NCBI GenBank assembly: GCA_902623495.1
Contig: CACNTW010000001.1
Coordinates: 207,706-271,705 of the forward strand
Direction: 5' to 3'
Length of the DNA: 64,000 bases
Source: an uncultured Pelagibacteraceae bacterium
GTDB taxonomy: Bacteria > Pseudomonadota > Alphaproteobacteria > Pelagibacterales > Pelagibacteraceae
Shown here one piece after another: positions 43,528 through 52,924 of this stretch. Position numbers and translations under genes: made by a program. The notes under the pieces were generated by a model, which saw only the letters and a list, made by a program, of their open reading frames with translations, searched no databases and had not been told where the DNA came from. How positions within the stretch are numbered: the stretch's first letter is position 1; each line of letters begins with the position of its first letter.

Positions 43528-44389
43528 TTAGTAATTTATCCTTAAATTCTAAAAAAAAAGTTTCATAATCAAGATTAAATTTTTTTACATTAGACAGTTT
43601 TGAATAATAATATTCTTTAACTTTGTATGATAATTTTTTTGTAGTGTTTATATGTTTATAAAAAAATAATTCAATAATCATATTTAAATTATCTCTTATA
43701 AACTCTTGTTTAATATAATGTTTATTATTAATTAAATTAACTAATAAATTATCTACTGTGGTTTCTGATACTGATAATTCATATTCATTCATATAATTTA
43801 TTAATGATATTAAAAAATAAGGTGTTGTATAATAATTTATCAAATTTGAATTTATTTGATCATAAATATTTTCATTAAAGTAATTATTCACAATTAATCT
43901 GGTATTTTCGTTAGAAATACTTAATTTAAATTCTATACATCGTGATTTAATTGTATCTATTAAAAACTTTTCTGAATTAAAAATTAAGATAAAAAATACA
44001 TTTTCATTTGGTTCCTCTAAATTTTTCAATAAGGCATTTGATGAATTAATATTTAAAAATTCGACATCGTCAATAATTATAAATCTTGACTTATTATTAA
44101 AGGAGGATTGATTTGTAAACTTTATGATTTTTCTAATTTGATCAATTTCTATATTTTTTTTATCGTTATTTTTTTTTATATTTAAAACATTAGGATGGGA
44201 TTTGTTTTTTATTAGATCGTAATCGTTATTAGAATTAAAAATTTTATATAAAAATTTTTTAGTAAGCAGTGATTTTCCAATACCTTTTTTACCAGATAAT
44301 AAAATTTTATTTGGAAGTTCATTATTTTCGTAAAGTGTTACAAATTTTTCTAAATATGTTTCATGTCCTATTAATTTATATTCAGACAT
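43520..44389 (-). CDS. holB: DNA polymerase III delta' subunit-like protein
   Basis: 289 residues of AAA+ clamp-loader subunit. P-loop-like segment LLSGKKGIGKSLLTKKFLYK, the Walker B-like RFIIIDDVEFLNINSSNALL, then KNLEEPNENVFFILIF and DTIKSRCIEFKLS, where the S-R-C gives the sensor/arginine-finger region of delta'. The C-terminal 120 residues are very divergent. The place between tmk and metG supports the identity. Confidence 0.9.
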   Translation of the reverse strand: MSEYKLIGHETYLEKFVTLYENNELPNKILLSGKKGIGKSLLTKKFLYKIFNSNNDYDLIKNKSHPNVLNIKKNNDKKNIEIDQIRKIIKFTNQSSFNNKSRFIIIDDVEFLNINSSNALLKNLEEPNENVFFILIFNSEKFLIDTIKSRCIEFKLSISNENTRLIVNNYFNENIYDQINSNLINYYTTPYFLISLINYMNEYELSVSETTVDNLLVNLINNKHYIKQEFIRDNLNMIIELFFYKHINTTKKLSYKVKEYYYSKLSNVKKFNLDYETFFLEFKDKLLSE

Positions 44390-45004
44390 TTATATTATTT
44401 TCTCAAGTTTATTTATTATGATTTTTTTTACTTTGTTAATATCATTGGTGTTTGAATTAATTTTAATATATTTGTTTTTATTGTTTGATATTTTGTTATA
44501 TCCATTCTGAACTTTGTTATAAAATTTAAGTTTAAATTTATCATATCTATTTAATTTAGATCTATTTCTAAGTCTTTTTTGTAAATTTTTTGAATTTACT
44601 GTACTTAAAAAAACTATATTAGGATTAAAATTTCCAATTATAAATTTATTCAACATTTTTATTATTTTTAAATCGATTTTCATTCCATAATGTTGATACG
44701 CAATAGTAGAGTCTGTAAAACGATCAATTAGTATTATTTTTTTTTTATAATTTTTTTTAATAATTTTCTCAAAATTTTCTGATCTTCCAGCGTAAAATAG
44801 TAATAAATCGGTTTTATTATTTAAATTTAGTTTCTTATCTAATATTAATTTTCTTATTTTTTCTGAAAAAATTGATCCACCTGGCTCTCTTAACTTTATA
44901 AAACTTTTTTTTCGCTTTTTTAAATAATTTGCAGCAATATTAAAATTTGTAGTTTTTCCTGAGGCCTCGATGCCTTCAAATATAATAATTGGATATTTAG
45001 ACAT
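44390..45004 (-). CDS. tmk: thymidylate kinase
   Basis: Phosphorylates dTMP to dTDP. 204 residues with P-loop FEGIEASGKTTNFNIAA, the DR(F/Y) segment LIDRFTDSTIAYQHYG and a lid region RKRSKLNRYDK-like (RLRNRSKLNRYDKFKLKFY). The last 25 residues are Asn/Lys/Ile-rich and poorly conserved. It lies directly after dacC (8-base overlap) and 1 base before holB. Confidence 0.94.
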   Translation of the reverse strand: MSKYPIIIFEGIEASGKTTNFNIAANYLKKRKKSFIKLREPGGSIFSEKIRKLILDKKLNLNNKTDLLLFYAGRSENFEKIIKKNYKKKIILIDRFTDSTIAYQHYGMKIDLKIIKMLNKFIIGNFNPNIVFLSTVNSKNLQKRLRNRSKLNRYDKFKLKFYNKVQNGYNKISNNKNKYIKINSNTNDINKVKKIIINKLEKII

Positions 45005-46151
45005 CGCCCCATATCAAAAAATTGATAGAAGTTATCAACCTTGATATTGCATTTTGCTGTTTGACATTTTCTGTAGAAAATAAGTCGTGATTAGATATAA
45101 CTTCATCTTTATATAATACTTTTATTTCTGCTAATTTTTCTCCTTTTTTTATTGGTGCTTGTATAGGACCCTCATAAACAATCTTCACTTTCATGTATTT
45201 TTTTTTAGCTTTTGGAATAGTCTTATAAATTATATCTTTTGTATTAACTTTTACTTTTTTCTTATTTCCTTGCCAAACATCTAGTTCATATAGATATTCG
45301 TTATCATTACTTATTTTAATTGTATCAAAATTTGTAATCCCCCATGTTAACAATTTTTGTGATTGCTTTGATCTAGAATTTTTTGTTTCAAAACCACTTG
45401 CAACAGCTATTAATCGCCTTTCTTTTCTTAATATGGAAGAAGCAAGAGAATATTTTTCTGAACCAAGGTAGCCTGTTTTAATTCCATCTACACCCATATT
45501 TTTATATAATAATGGATTTCTATTTCCTTGTGTAATTGGATCCCCGCCTGTCCTACTCCAAGTAAATTCTTTAATTTTAAAATACTCATAATATTTAGGG
45601 TGTTCTTTGATTAAATAATTAGACATAATTAAAATATCTCGAACAGTTGAATAATTGTTATCATCATTAATTCCTGACGAATTTGAAAAATTAGTATTTT
45701 CCATCCCAATTTCTTGAGCTTTCTCAGTCATTAGTAAAGCAAACTCATCCTCAGTTCCTGCAATACCTTCAGCCAGAGCTACACAAGCATCATTACCTGA
45801 AGCAACAATTATACCTAATAATAAATCTTCTACCGAAACTTCATCTCCAACCATTATAAACATTGATGAATAACCAGATGATGATAGTCTCCAAGCATTT
45901 TCAGAAACAATAAATTTTTCATCTAAAGTGATTTCGCCACTTTTCAATAAATCAAAAGCAACGATTGAAGTCATTATTTTTGTCATAGAAGCAGGAAATA
46001 TTCTTTCATCAGGATTTTTTTCATATAAAATTTCACCAGATAAATAGTCCTGTAAAATTGCAGTTCGAGCATTTATGTTAAATTTTGCATAAGAAATATT
46101 AGTTATAATTAAAAATGATAGGACAAAACTTAATAGTGATTTTATTTTCAT
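44997..46151 (-). CDS. dacC: D-alanyl-D-alanine carboxypeptidase (PBP5/6 type)
   Basis: Trims the terminal D-Ala of peptidoglycan pentapeptides in the periplasm. 384 residues with a signal peptide (residues 1-22), the S-x-x-K motif SMTK at 55-58, the SGN motif at 118-120 and KTG at 225-227, then a C-terminal beta domain (about 280-360) and a hydrophobic tail. All catalytic motifs are intact. It lies between tmk and the RlpA-like gene, with 8- and 4-base overlaps. Confidence 0.95.
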   Translation of the reverse strand: MKIKSLLSFVLSFLIITNISYAKFNINARTAILQDYLSGEILYEKNPDERIFPASMTKIMTSIVAFDLLKSGEITLDEKFIVSENAWRLSSSGYSSMFIMVGDEVSVEDLLLGIIVASGNDACVALAEGIAGTEDEFALLMTEKAQEIGMENTNFSNSSGINDDNNYSTVRDILIMSNYLIKEHPKYYEYFKIKEFTWSRTGGDPITQGNRNPLLYKNMGVDGIKTGYLGSEKYSLASSILRKERRLIAVASGFETKNSRSKQSQKLLTWGITNFDTIKISNDNEYLYELDVWQGNKKKVKVNTKDIIYKTIPKAKKKYMKVKIVYEGPIQAPIKKGEKLAEIKVLYKDEVISNHDLFSTENVKQQNAISRLITSINFLIWGDV

Positions 46152-46906
46152 AATTTTATTAATTCAATATTTTCAAAATTTATATTAGCTATCTCATTAT
46201 ATACATTTTTAATTGATCCTAAATTATAAAAAGGACCTTTATAAACCCTATATAAATTTTTAGACATTTTTTTGATGTATATGTCTTTTAAATTGTATTC
46301 ATCCTCAAGTCTTTTTTTCAATGTAATTGCAGATTCTTCAAAAAATAAATCAGCAAATTTAATTATAAATTCAAATTTTGTATTTTTTATCTTTTTTACT
46401 TTTGTATTATTATCTTTTTCAAGAGATATATTTTGTATTGAAATACTGTCTACTGGAGCTTTATTAGCTACTTTTTTTTCTTCATCAAATGTTTTTGCTT
46501 TATTTGCTACAAAAGTATTATTAGAATTTATTGTTTCTACACGTACATATGGTTGATCAGGGTCTATTTCTAGTTCTGATGCAATTCTCTCAGAAATTAC
46601 CGAATTATAAAATATTGGATATTTTGAATTGCTTCCTACTTTAGCAATCAAATACTTTTCATTTAACAAATTTGTTATTTTTATATCTGTATTTTTTTTA
46701 AGTTTATTATTGAAAATAATTAATGATCTTTGATCAATTTTTTTTGAAACAATTCGTTTTTTGAAAATATCATTATTAAATATAAGAGCAAAACCATCAT
46801 TTGAATAATTTTTAAAATCTCTATTGGTAACTACATTTTTATTAGTTGTTTCACATGATGTTAATATTAATACTAAAAATATTATTATCTTAAGTTTCAT
46901 TTTCAA
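46148..46906 (-). CDS. RlpA-like lipoprotein with degenerate DPBB and a SPOR-type C terminus
   Basis: 252 residues; lipoprotein signal MKMKLKIIIFLVLILTSCET with lipobox LTSC. Residues 70-120 read KKNTDIKITNLLNEKYLIAK, then VGSNSKYPIFYNSVISERIA and DPDQPYVRVETI, aligning with the double-psi barrel of RlpA, but the catalytic N-D-R-G-P-F motif is replaced by GSNSKYPIF. The C-terminal 80 residues (FIIKFADLFFEESAITLKKR, VYKGPFYNLGSIKNVY) are a SPOR-like peptidoglycan-binding domain. Likely a non-catalytic wall-binding protein derived from RlpA, as the position beside dacC suggests. Confidence 0.6.
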   Translation of the reverse strand: MKMKLKIIIFLVLILTSCETTNKNVVTNRDFKNYSNDGFALIFNNDIFKKRIVSKKIDQRSLIIFNNKLKKNTDIKITNLLNEKYLIAKVGSNSKYPIFYNSVISERIASELEIDPDQPYVRVETINSNNTFVANKAKTFDEEKKVANKAPVDSISIQNISLEKDNNTKVKKIKNTKFEFIIKFADLFFEESAITLKKRLEDEYNLKDIYIKKMSKNLYRVYKGPFYNLGSIKNVYNEIANINFENIELIKL

Positions 46907-47885
46907 AATTATTTTTTAATGTACATACTGCTAAACTAAATCTTAAAGATCTATTCCACTTTAAGATTAGCTTATAATTATTAAAAATAATATATGCTGG
47001 TTTAAGTTTATTTGCATTTTCAACTATTTCAGCATCTGGAGTAACTATTGCAGCTGTCAAATTGTCATATTTATCTAAAAAAGATGAATTTTTTATATAA
47101 TTTTTTAAATATTTAACTTTTCTTTCATTTTTAATTTTTTTTGCTGATGTATTTAAATATTTGTCAGGAATATTTTCATTTAGATTAATTCTATAAAAAC
47201 AAGGTGTATTATCATTCCACCCAAGATTACTTAAATAGTTTGCCGCAGATGCAAATGAATCCTCAATATTTTTTAGATCAATTGATCCATCATTATTATA
47301 GTCAATTGCATGATTTTTAATTGTGGATGGCATAAATTGAAAATTACCAAATGCACCTGCCCAAGATCCAAATAATGTGCTTGGATCTATAATTTTTGCA
47401 TCTACTAATTTTAAAAGAGTAATTAATTCTTTAGTAAAAAATTCACTTCTCCTTTGATCGTAGCTTAATGTTGCAAGTGAAGAAACGATATCCATTTTAC
47501 CTAAATAGTTTCCAAAATTAGTTTCAATACCCATGAGTGCTAATAGCAAATTTTTATCTACTTTGTATTCAGAAGATACTTTATTAATAATATTGTTTTC
47601 TTTATTTAATATAATTTTTCCTAATTTTACTTTCTTTGATGAGGTTCTTTTTGAAATATATGTATTTGTGTCTTCATAGAATTCAGGTTGATATCTGTCA
47701 TACTTTATTACATCGGGTAAGAACTTTGATTTATCTATTAAATTATTAACTGTTGATTTACTAATGCCTTCATTCATTGCTCTTTTTTTAAATTTAACCT
47801 TCCAATCGTTGAAATCATCAGCAATTAATGTTGAAGAATTAAATATAATTAATATTGATATGACAAATAATTTAATTTTTTTCAT
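46890..47885 (-). CDS. mltB: lytic murein transglycosylase, MltB family
   Basis: 331 residues with an N-terminal signal (about 1-22). The catalytic glutamate lies in LLALMGIETNFGNYLG, LATLSYDQRRSEFFTKELI and GAFGNFQFMPSTIKN are family signatures, and the sequence DYNNDGSIDLKNIEDSF is the EF-hand calcium loop also found in E. coli Slt35. No lipobox is evident, so it should be soluble in the periplasm. Its end overlaps the RlpA-like gene by 17 bases. Confidence 0.93.
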   Translation of the reverse strand: MKKIKLFVISILIIFNSSTLIADDFNDWKVKFKKRAMNEGISKSTVNNLIDKSKFLPDVIKYDRYQPEFYEDTNTYISKRTSSKKVKLGKIILNKENNIINKVSSEYKVDKNLLLALMGIETNFGNYLGKMDIVSSLATLSYDQRRSEFFTKELITLLKLVDAKIIDPSTLFGSWAGAFGNFQFMPSTIKNHAIDYNNDGSIDLKNIEDSFASAANYLSNLGWNDNTPCFYRINLNENIPDKYLNTSAKKIKNERKVKYLKNYIKNSSFLDKYDNLTAAIVTPDAEIVENANKLKPAYIIFNNYKLILKWNRSLRFSLAVCTLKNNFENET

Positions 47886-48756
47886 ACAAATCTTTTAGGT
47901 ATATCGATACAGCAATCCATATCAAAATAAAGCTGATTAATTTATGTATATCTAATTCCTCACTATATAAAAAATAACCCAACAAGAATTGCAAAGTTGG
48001 AGTTATATAAAAAACCATGCCTGTTGGGCCTAAACCACATAATTCGACACCCCTAACATATAAATATAAAGGAATAACTGTCATAGGACCTGCCAACATG
48101 AATATTAACATTAATTTAACATTCGATATATCAAAATCATTTAAATCATTTTGTACAATTAAATAAAATGCAAATATTACTGCTGGAAAAATAAATAAAC
48201 TTTCAACTAATAAACCAATATCTGTGTCTACATTAATTTTTTTTCTTACTAAATTATAAAAACTCCAACTTAAAGCTACAATTAAACCAACCCATGGTAT
48301 TGATTGAAAACTTGATATTACTAAATACAATATTGATATAGTCACGATTAAAAGTGAAATTTTTGTTTTAAAACTTAATTCCTCTTTTAAAAAAAAATAA
48401 CCTAAAAAAACACTTATTATAGGCATTATGAAATAACCAAAACTAGCATCAATAACTTGATCATTTCCTATTGCATAAATCCAAACAGCCCAATTTGTAA
48501 AAATTAATAATCCAGATAAAAAAAGCATCATAATTTTTTTTTTATCTTTAAAAACTGATCTAAATTTTTTCCACTTTGATAAAATGATTGTTGTTAAAAT
48601 TAGCATAACAGTTGTCCATGCACTTCGATGTAGAACAACTTCAATATGACCAGCAAAAGCAATATATTTAAAATAGATAACTCCAATAAAACCCCACCAG
48701 AAGGAACCAAATGCGGTTAAAATTATACCTTTATTAAATTGATTTTTGGATAACAT
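47872..48756 (-). CDS. rarD: RarD-type EamA transporter
   Basis: Ten membrane helices in 294 residues. The RarD pattern is seen in NKGIILTAFGSFWWGFIGVI, EVVLHRSAWTTVMLI, NWAVWIYAIGNDQVIDASFG, YFIMPIISVFLGYFFLKE and TGMVFYITPTLQFLLGYFLY. I chose the ATG at 48756; a TTG at 48768 would add four residues. The family was named for chloramphenicol sensitivity; substrate unknown. It overlaps mltB by 14 bases. Confidence 0.88.
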   Translation of the reverse strand: MLSKNQFNKGIILTAFGSFWWGFIGVIYFKYIAFAGHIEVVLHRSAWTTVMLILTTIILSKWKKFRSVFKDKKKIMMLFLSGLLIFTNWAVWIYAIGNDQVIDASFGYFIMPIISVFLGYFFLKEELSFKTKISLLIVTISILYLVISSFQSIPWVGLIVALSWSFYNLVRKKINVDTDIGLLVESLFIFPAVIFAFYLIVQNDLNDFDISNVKLMLIFMLAGPMTVIPLYLYVRGVELCGLGPTGMVFYITPTLQFLLGYFLYSEELDIHKLISFILIWIAVSIYLKDLYEKN

Positions 48757-48816
48757 TATATTGATCAATTAAACTATTTTGTTTATGAAATATAGAATTT
48801 TAATTATTACAAATTA

Positions 48817-48906
48817 GGAGAGATGGCTGAGCGGTTGAAAGCACCGGTCTTGAAAACCGGCAAAGGGGCAACTCTTTCCTGGGTTCGAATCCCAGTCTCT
48901 CCGCCA
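48817..48906 (+). tRNA. tRNA-Ser (anticodon TGA)
   Basis: 90-base class II tRNA with acceptor GGAGAGA/TCTCTCC, long variable arm (CAAAGGGGCAACTCTTTC region), anticodon loop CTTGAAA (anticodon TGA) closed by CCGGT/ACCGG, T arm CTGGGTTCGAATCCCAG and an encoded CCA. Divergent from rarD; the sdhE gene ends one base after it on the other strand. Confidence 0.97.
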
Positions 48907-49167
48907 CTAATATTTTTTTTTAAATTCTATAAGTTTTTCTAAGATAACTGCATCTTCAAAGTCTTTTGAATATTTACCTAAACTTAAATTGACTAAAGTT
49001 TCATCATCAAAATTAATTAACTTATCTAAAGAAAGTAGTTCTTTATAATCCAGATCATCAATAATTGAATTAACAAATTTACTAACAAAGATATCCATTT
49101 CTTTAGTTCCACGATATTGAGCTCTGTATAAAATTTTATTAATTAAATTTTGTTTATTTGAAACCAT
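48907..49167 (-). CDS. sdhE: succinate dehydrogenase assembly factor SdhE
   Basis: 86 residues, helical. The RGxKEMD signature that attaches FAD to SdhA is present in ILYRAQYRGTKEMDIFVSKF, followed by LDYKELLSLDKLINFDD. It promotes flavinylation of succinate dehydrogenase in the cytoplasm. It pairs divergently with recG, the usual alphaproteobacterial arrangement, with 26 bases between the starts. Confidence 0.93.
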   Translation of the reverse strand: MVSNKQNLINKILYRAQYRGTKEMDIFVSKFVNSIIDDLDYKELLSLDKLINFDDETLVNLSLGKYSKDFEDAVILEKLIEFKKKY

Positions 49168-49193
49168 TAATTAAATCTTTATATATATAAATC

Positions 49194-51233
49194 ATGAATG
49201 ATCACGACTATTTATTGTCAAATATTCAGAATATTAAAGGTATAGGGAAAAAAACAAGCCAATTATTTAAAAGAAAAAATATAAATACAATTTTTGATTT
49301 ATTGTGGCATCTACCTACGAGTAAAATTGAAAATTCAAAAGTAACGAATATTGGTGATATACAAATAGGTAAGTTACAAACCATTAAATTAACGCCCTTA
49401 AAATATAATTTTCCTAGAATAAGAAGATTGCCCAACCGAGTTGTATGTCAGAGTAATGATATAAAAATAGATTGTGTTTTTTTTAATTCATATGAAGGAT
49501 ATATAAAAAAAATCTTACCATTAAATACTGAAATAATAATAAGTGGAAAAATTAATTTTTTTAGAAATAAATATCAAATCACTAATCCGACTCAGGTTAA
49601 AGAAAGTAATGAAAATATCTTAGATGCTCAAAATAAATATAGTCTTACAGATGGTCTTACGATTAATAAATACAATAATATTATTAATAAAGTTTTAAAG
49701 GAATTACCGGATTTAGATGAATGGCTAAATGATGATTTAAAGAAAAAATTTAATTATATTAAGTGGAAAGATGCAATTTTAAAAATTCACAGTCTTGATA
49801 CAAAAGAAATTTTAAAATCTAAGTATTATAAAAGGTTAGTTTTTGACGAATTGTTTGCTCATTTTTTATTATCCTCAAAGATAAGAACGAAAATAAAAAA
49901 AATAAAGAAATCACGAAAAATTTTTAAAGATTGCAAGGAAAAATTGATACAAGATTTAAATTTTAAATTAACAAATGATCAAGAAGCAGCAATAAAAATT
50001 ATAAACGAAGATCTTAAATCAAAAAGTAGAATGTTTAGACTTCTACAAGGTGATGTTGGATCTGGTAAAACAATTGTATCAATGATAGCTGCAGTAAATT
50101 GTATAAATGCTGGATATCAAACTAGTTTTATGGTTCCTACTGAAATTCTAGCTAAGCAACACTTTTCTTTTGCTAAAAAATATCTACCCAAAAATATAAA
50201 AATTGAAATGTTAACTGGTAAGTCAAAATATGCTGATAGAAAGAAAATATTAGAAAATCTTAAACTTGGTAAAATAGACTTTCTGATAGGAACACACGCT
50301 TTATTTCAAAAAAAAGTTGAATATAATAAATTGGGTTTAATAATAATTGATGAACAACATAAGTTTGGTGTTCGTCAGCGTAAAGAGTTGTCTGAAAAAG
50401 GTGGAAATAACTGCGATGTTCTAGTTATGTCTGCAACTCCAATTCCAAGAACAATGATGATGACGGCTTATGGTGATATGGATTTAACCTTAATTAAAGA
50501 AAAACCAAAAAATAGAAAAAAAATAGTCACCTACAGCAAGTTAGAAGATAAAATATCTGAAATAATTAGATTTGTTAAAAAAGAGATTTCTAATAAAAAT
50601 CAAATTTTCTGGGTTTGTCCTTTAATAGAAGAATCAAAAAAAGTTGAACAACAGTCTGTTGTAAATAAATTTAAGTATTTAGAAAAATATTTTAAAAATA
50701 GAATTGGATTAATTCATGGTTCTCTTGACAAAGATGAAAGGAATAAAATTTTAAATAATTTCTTAGATAGAAAGTTGGATATATTGGTTTCAACAACTGT
50801 TATTGAAGTTGGAATTGATTTTCCTAATGCTAACGTAATTGTTATTGAAAATGCTGACAAGTATGGTTTATCCCAATTACATCAGTTACGAGGACGTGTC
50901 GGACGTGGTAGTAAAGAATCTTACTGTATTTTGATGTTTAAATCCTCTTTAAGTGAAAATGCAAAAAAAAGAATAAATATTCTCAAAAGCTCAGACGACG
51001 GTTTTATAATTTCTGAAGAAGATATGAAATTACGAGGATATGGAGATTTGTTAGGATTTAAGCAAAGTGGAATTAAAAATTTTAGATTAGCTGATCCCAT
51101 ATTAAATGAAGATTTATTTTTACTTGCTGAAGCAGAAGTAAAAAGATTGGAAATGAAAGGAGATAATTTTAGTAAATATAACAAATTATTAAAATTATAC
51201 GATCGAGCCTCAATAATTAATGAAATTTCTTAA
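49194..51233 (+). CDS. recG: ATP-dependent DNA helicase RecG
   Basis: Reverses stalled forks and branch-migrates junctions. 679 residues: an N-terminal wedge/OB domain (NIQNIKGIGKKTSQLFKRK, then the OB strand pattern), Walker A in RLLQGDVGSGKTIVSMIAA, Walker B as IIIDEQHKFGVRQRKEL, VMSATPIPRTMMMTAYGDMD, motif V TTVIEVGIDFPNANVI and the motif VI region HQLRGRVGRGSKESY. C-terminal LRGYGDLLGFKQSG is the RecG tail. Convergent with DUF502 (4-base overlap). Confidence 0.97.
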   Translation: MNDHDYLLSNIQNIKGIGKKTSQLFKRKNINTIFDLLWHLPTSKIENSKVTNIGDIQIGKLQTIKLTPLKYNFPRIRRLPNRVVCQSNDIKIDCVFFNSYEGYIKKILPLNTEIIISGKINFFRNKYQITNPTQVKESNENILDAQNKYSLTDGLTINKYNNIINKVLKELPDLDEWLNDDLKKKFNYIKWKDAILKIHSLDTKEILKSKYYKRLVFDELFAHFLLSSKIRTKIKKIKKSRKIFKDCKEKLIQDLNFKLTNDQEAAIKIINEDLKSKSRMFRLLQGDVGSGKTIVSMIAAVNCINAGYQTSFMVPTEILAKQHFSFAKKYLPKNIKIEMLTGKSKYADRKKILENLKLGKIDFLIGTHALFQKKVEYNKLGLIIIDEQHKFGVRQRKELSEKGGNNCDVLVMSATPIPRTMMMTAYGDMDLTLIKEKPKNRKKIVTYSKLEDKISEIIRFVKKEISNKNQIFWVCPLIEESKKVEQQSVVNKFKYLEKYFKNRIGLIHGSLDKDERNKILNNFLDRKLDILVSTTVIEVGIDFPNANVIVIENADKYGLSQLHQLRGRVGRGSKESYCILMFKSSLSENAKKRINILKSSDDGFIISEEDMKLRGYGDLLGFKQSGIKNFRLADPILNEDLFLLAEAEVKRLEMKGDNFSKYNKLLKLYDRASIINEIS

Positions 51234-51853
51234 ATTTTTTTTGGATCTGAAGTACCGGCTGAAACAATAAATTTAGACGCTTCTTCGAAAGTCATATCTA
51301 AATAAATAACTTCGTCTTTGGGGAACATTAATAAAAATCCACTTGTAGGATTTGGTGTTGTTGGAACAAATACATTAACAAGATTAGTATTTGTTTTTTT
51401 TGATATTTCACCATCGTTTTCTCTGGTCGCAAACCCCACTGCCCAACTACCTTTTCTAGGATACTCAACTAAGACTACGCTTTTTTTTGATCCTTTTTTT
51501 GGTGCCAATGTCTCGGTCATTTGGCCAATTGCTGAATATATTGTTCTAAGAATTGGTATTCTTTTTAATATATCATTAAATATTTTAAGTATTTTCTTTC
51601 CAATAAATGAAAGAGATAAACTTCCAATTAGTGTAATAAAAATTATAGCTAACAATATTTCCAAACCTGGTATTGCAAAAGGCAAATAACTATTTGGATT
51701 TAATTCGCTTGGTATTAATTTTGACGATATAGATATAAAAAATCGAGTTAAATATAATGTAATACCTATTGGTACAAGAACAACTATTCCTGCTATAAAA
51801 TAGTTTCTAAGTCTTCCAAGAATTGAAATACCTCTTCTTTTTAATTTTGCCAT
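51230..51853 (-). CDS. DUF502 family membrane protein
   Basis: 207 residues with two membrane helices (about 14-34 and 55-85). The pattern RNYFIAGIVVLVPIGITLYL, GKKILKIFNDILKRIPILRT, IYSAIGQMTETLAP and VNVFVPTTPNPTSGFLLMFP identifies DUF502, which is widespread in proteobacteria and of unknown function. It usually follows recG in alphaproteobacteria, as here. Confidence 0.9.
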   Translation of the reverse strand: MAKLKRRGISILGRLRNYFIAGIVVLVPIGITLYLTRFFISISSKLIPSELNPNSYLPFAIPGLEILLAIIFITLIGSLSLSFIGKKILKIFNDILKRIPILRTIYSAIGQMTETLAPKKGSKKSVVLVEYPRKGSWAVGFATRENDGEISKKTNTNLVNVFVPTTPNPTSGFLLMFPKDEVIYLDMTFEEASKFIVSAGTSDPKKI

Positions 51854-51976
51854 AAATTAACTGTAACTTGCATATAAAACAAATATTACTGCTAGTATAA
51901 ATAGTACTATTAAAATTTTGTTATTAAGTATCATATAAATTTCTATAAAAAAGGTGTAATATATTAGTGAAAAAAA

Positions 51977-52798
51977 GTGAATAGAAGAAATTTCATACAT
52001 TTATTTGGTTGCAGTTGCTTATCTTTTGGCCTATCCGCATGTGGTAGTGCACCAATAACTGATCGAAAACAACTAAAATTAATTCCCGAATCTAATCTTA
52101 ATGCAAAAGCAGCTCAATTATACGAAAAAGTAAAAGAAAAAGAAACTTTAAGTGATGATACTAAAACATTAGATCAAATAAAAATAATTGGATCTAAAAT
52201 TGAATATTCAATATCAGAATACTTTGATAGAAATAATATACCCGATCCAACTGTAAATTTTGATTGGGAATATATCCTTATTGATAAAAAGAAAGTTAAA
52301 AATGCCTGGTGTATGCCTGGAGGTAAAATTGCTGTTTACACTGGTTTATTAGATATAACAAAAAATGAAGATGGATTGGCAGCTGTAATGGGTCATGAAA
52401 TAGCCCATGCTGTTGCAAAACATTCAGTTGAAAGAGCAAGCAGAGGTGTTTTGTTAAATACTGGTACAGCAATTTTAGATGTTGCAACTAAGGGTGCAAT
52501 TTCAAATATTAATAGAACAACTGGAATGAACGCTGTGGGTTTATTATCACAAATTGGAATTATGAATCCCTTCAATAGAAAACAAGAGAGTGAAGCTGAC
52601 TATCTCGGCTTGATTTTTGCATCGCTATCTGGTTATGACATTAGAGAAACAATCAAAGTTTGGGAAAGAATGAAAGCATCAAAAAAAGGGAAAGAAACAC
52701 CAGAGTTTTTGTCTACTCACCCATCTTCAACTAACAGAATTAACAATATTACAAATTGGATAAACGAAATAATTATTAAATATCCACCTATTGCATAA
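51977..52798 (+). CDS. M48 family metalloprotease lipoprotein (LoiP/BepA-like)
   Basis: 273 residues, GTG start. N-terminal NRRNFIHLFGCSCLSFGL has a twin-arginine-like RRNF and a lipobox LSAC at Cys22, so probably a Tat- or Sec-exported lipoprotein. The protease core is at 140-144 (HEIAH, in VMGHEIAHAVAKHSVERAS) with the third zinc ligand in ESEADYLGLIFASLSGYD. Family members degrade or assist misfolded outer-membrane proteins. tRNA-Lys begins 1 base after its stop, on the other strand. Confidence 0.92.
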   Translation: MNRRNFIHLFGCSCLSFGLSACGSAPITDRKQLKLIPESNLNAKAAQLYEKVKEKETLSDDTKTLDQIKIIGSKIEYSISEYFDRNNIPDPTVNFDWEYILIDKKKVKNAWCMPGGKIAVYTGLLDITKNEDGLAAVMGHEIAHAVAKHSVERASRGVLLNTGTAILDVATKGAISNINRTTGMNAVGLLSQIGIMNPFNRKQESEADYLGLIFASLSGYDIRETIKVWERMKASKKGKETPEFLSTHPSSTNRINNITNWINEIIIKYPPIA

Positions 52799-52799
52799 G

Positions 52800-52875
<76 letters not shown>

Positions 52876-52924
52876 AAAAAGCATTTTTTATATTGATTTT
52901 TTTTTATTAATCAATGTTAAAAAT

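Noticed and set aside
46272..46556. Plus-strand open frame inside the RlpA-like gene
   Set aside because: Reverse of a coding region with phenylalanine/serine-rich content; no gene signals.
51857..51935. Short hydrophobic reading frame upstream of DUF502
   Set aside because: After careful reading the frame does not stop in a hydrophobic peptide but runs on with a mixed sequence into the next gene's region in another frame; not gene-like.
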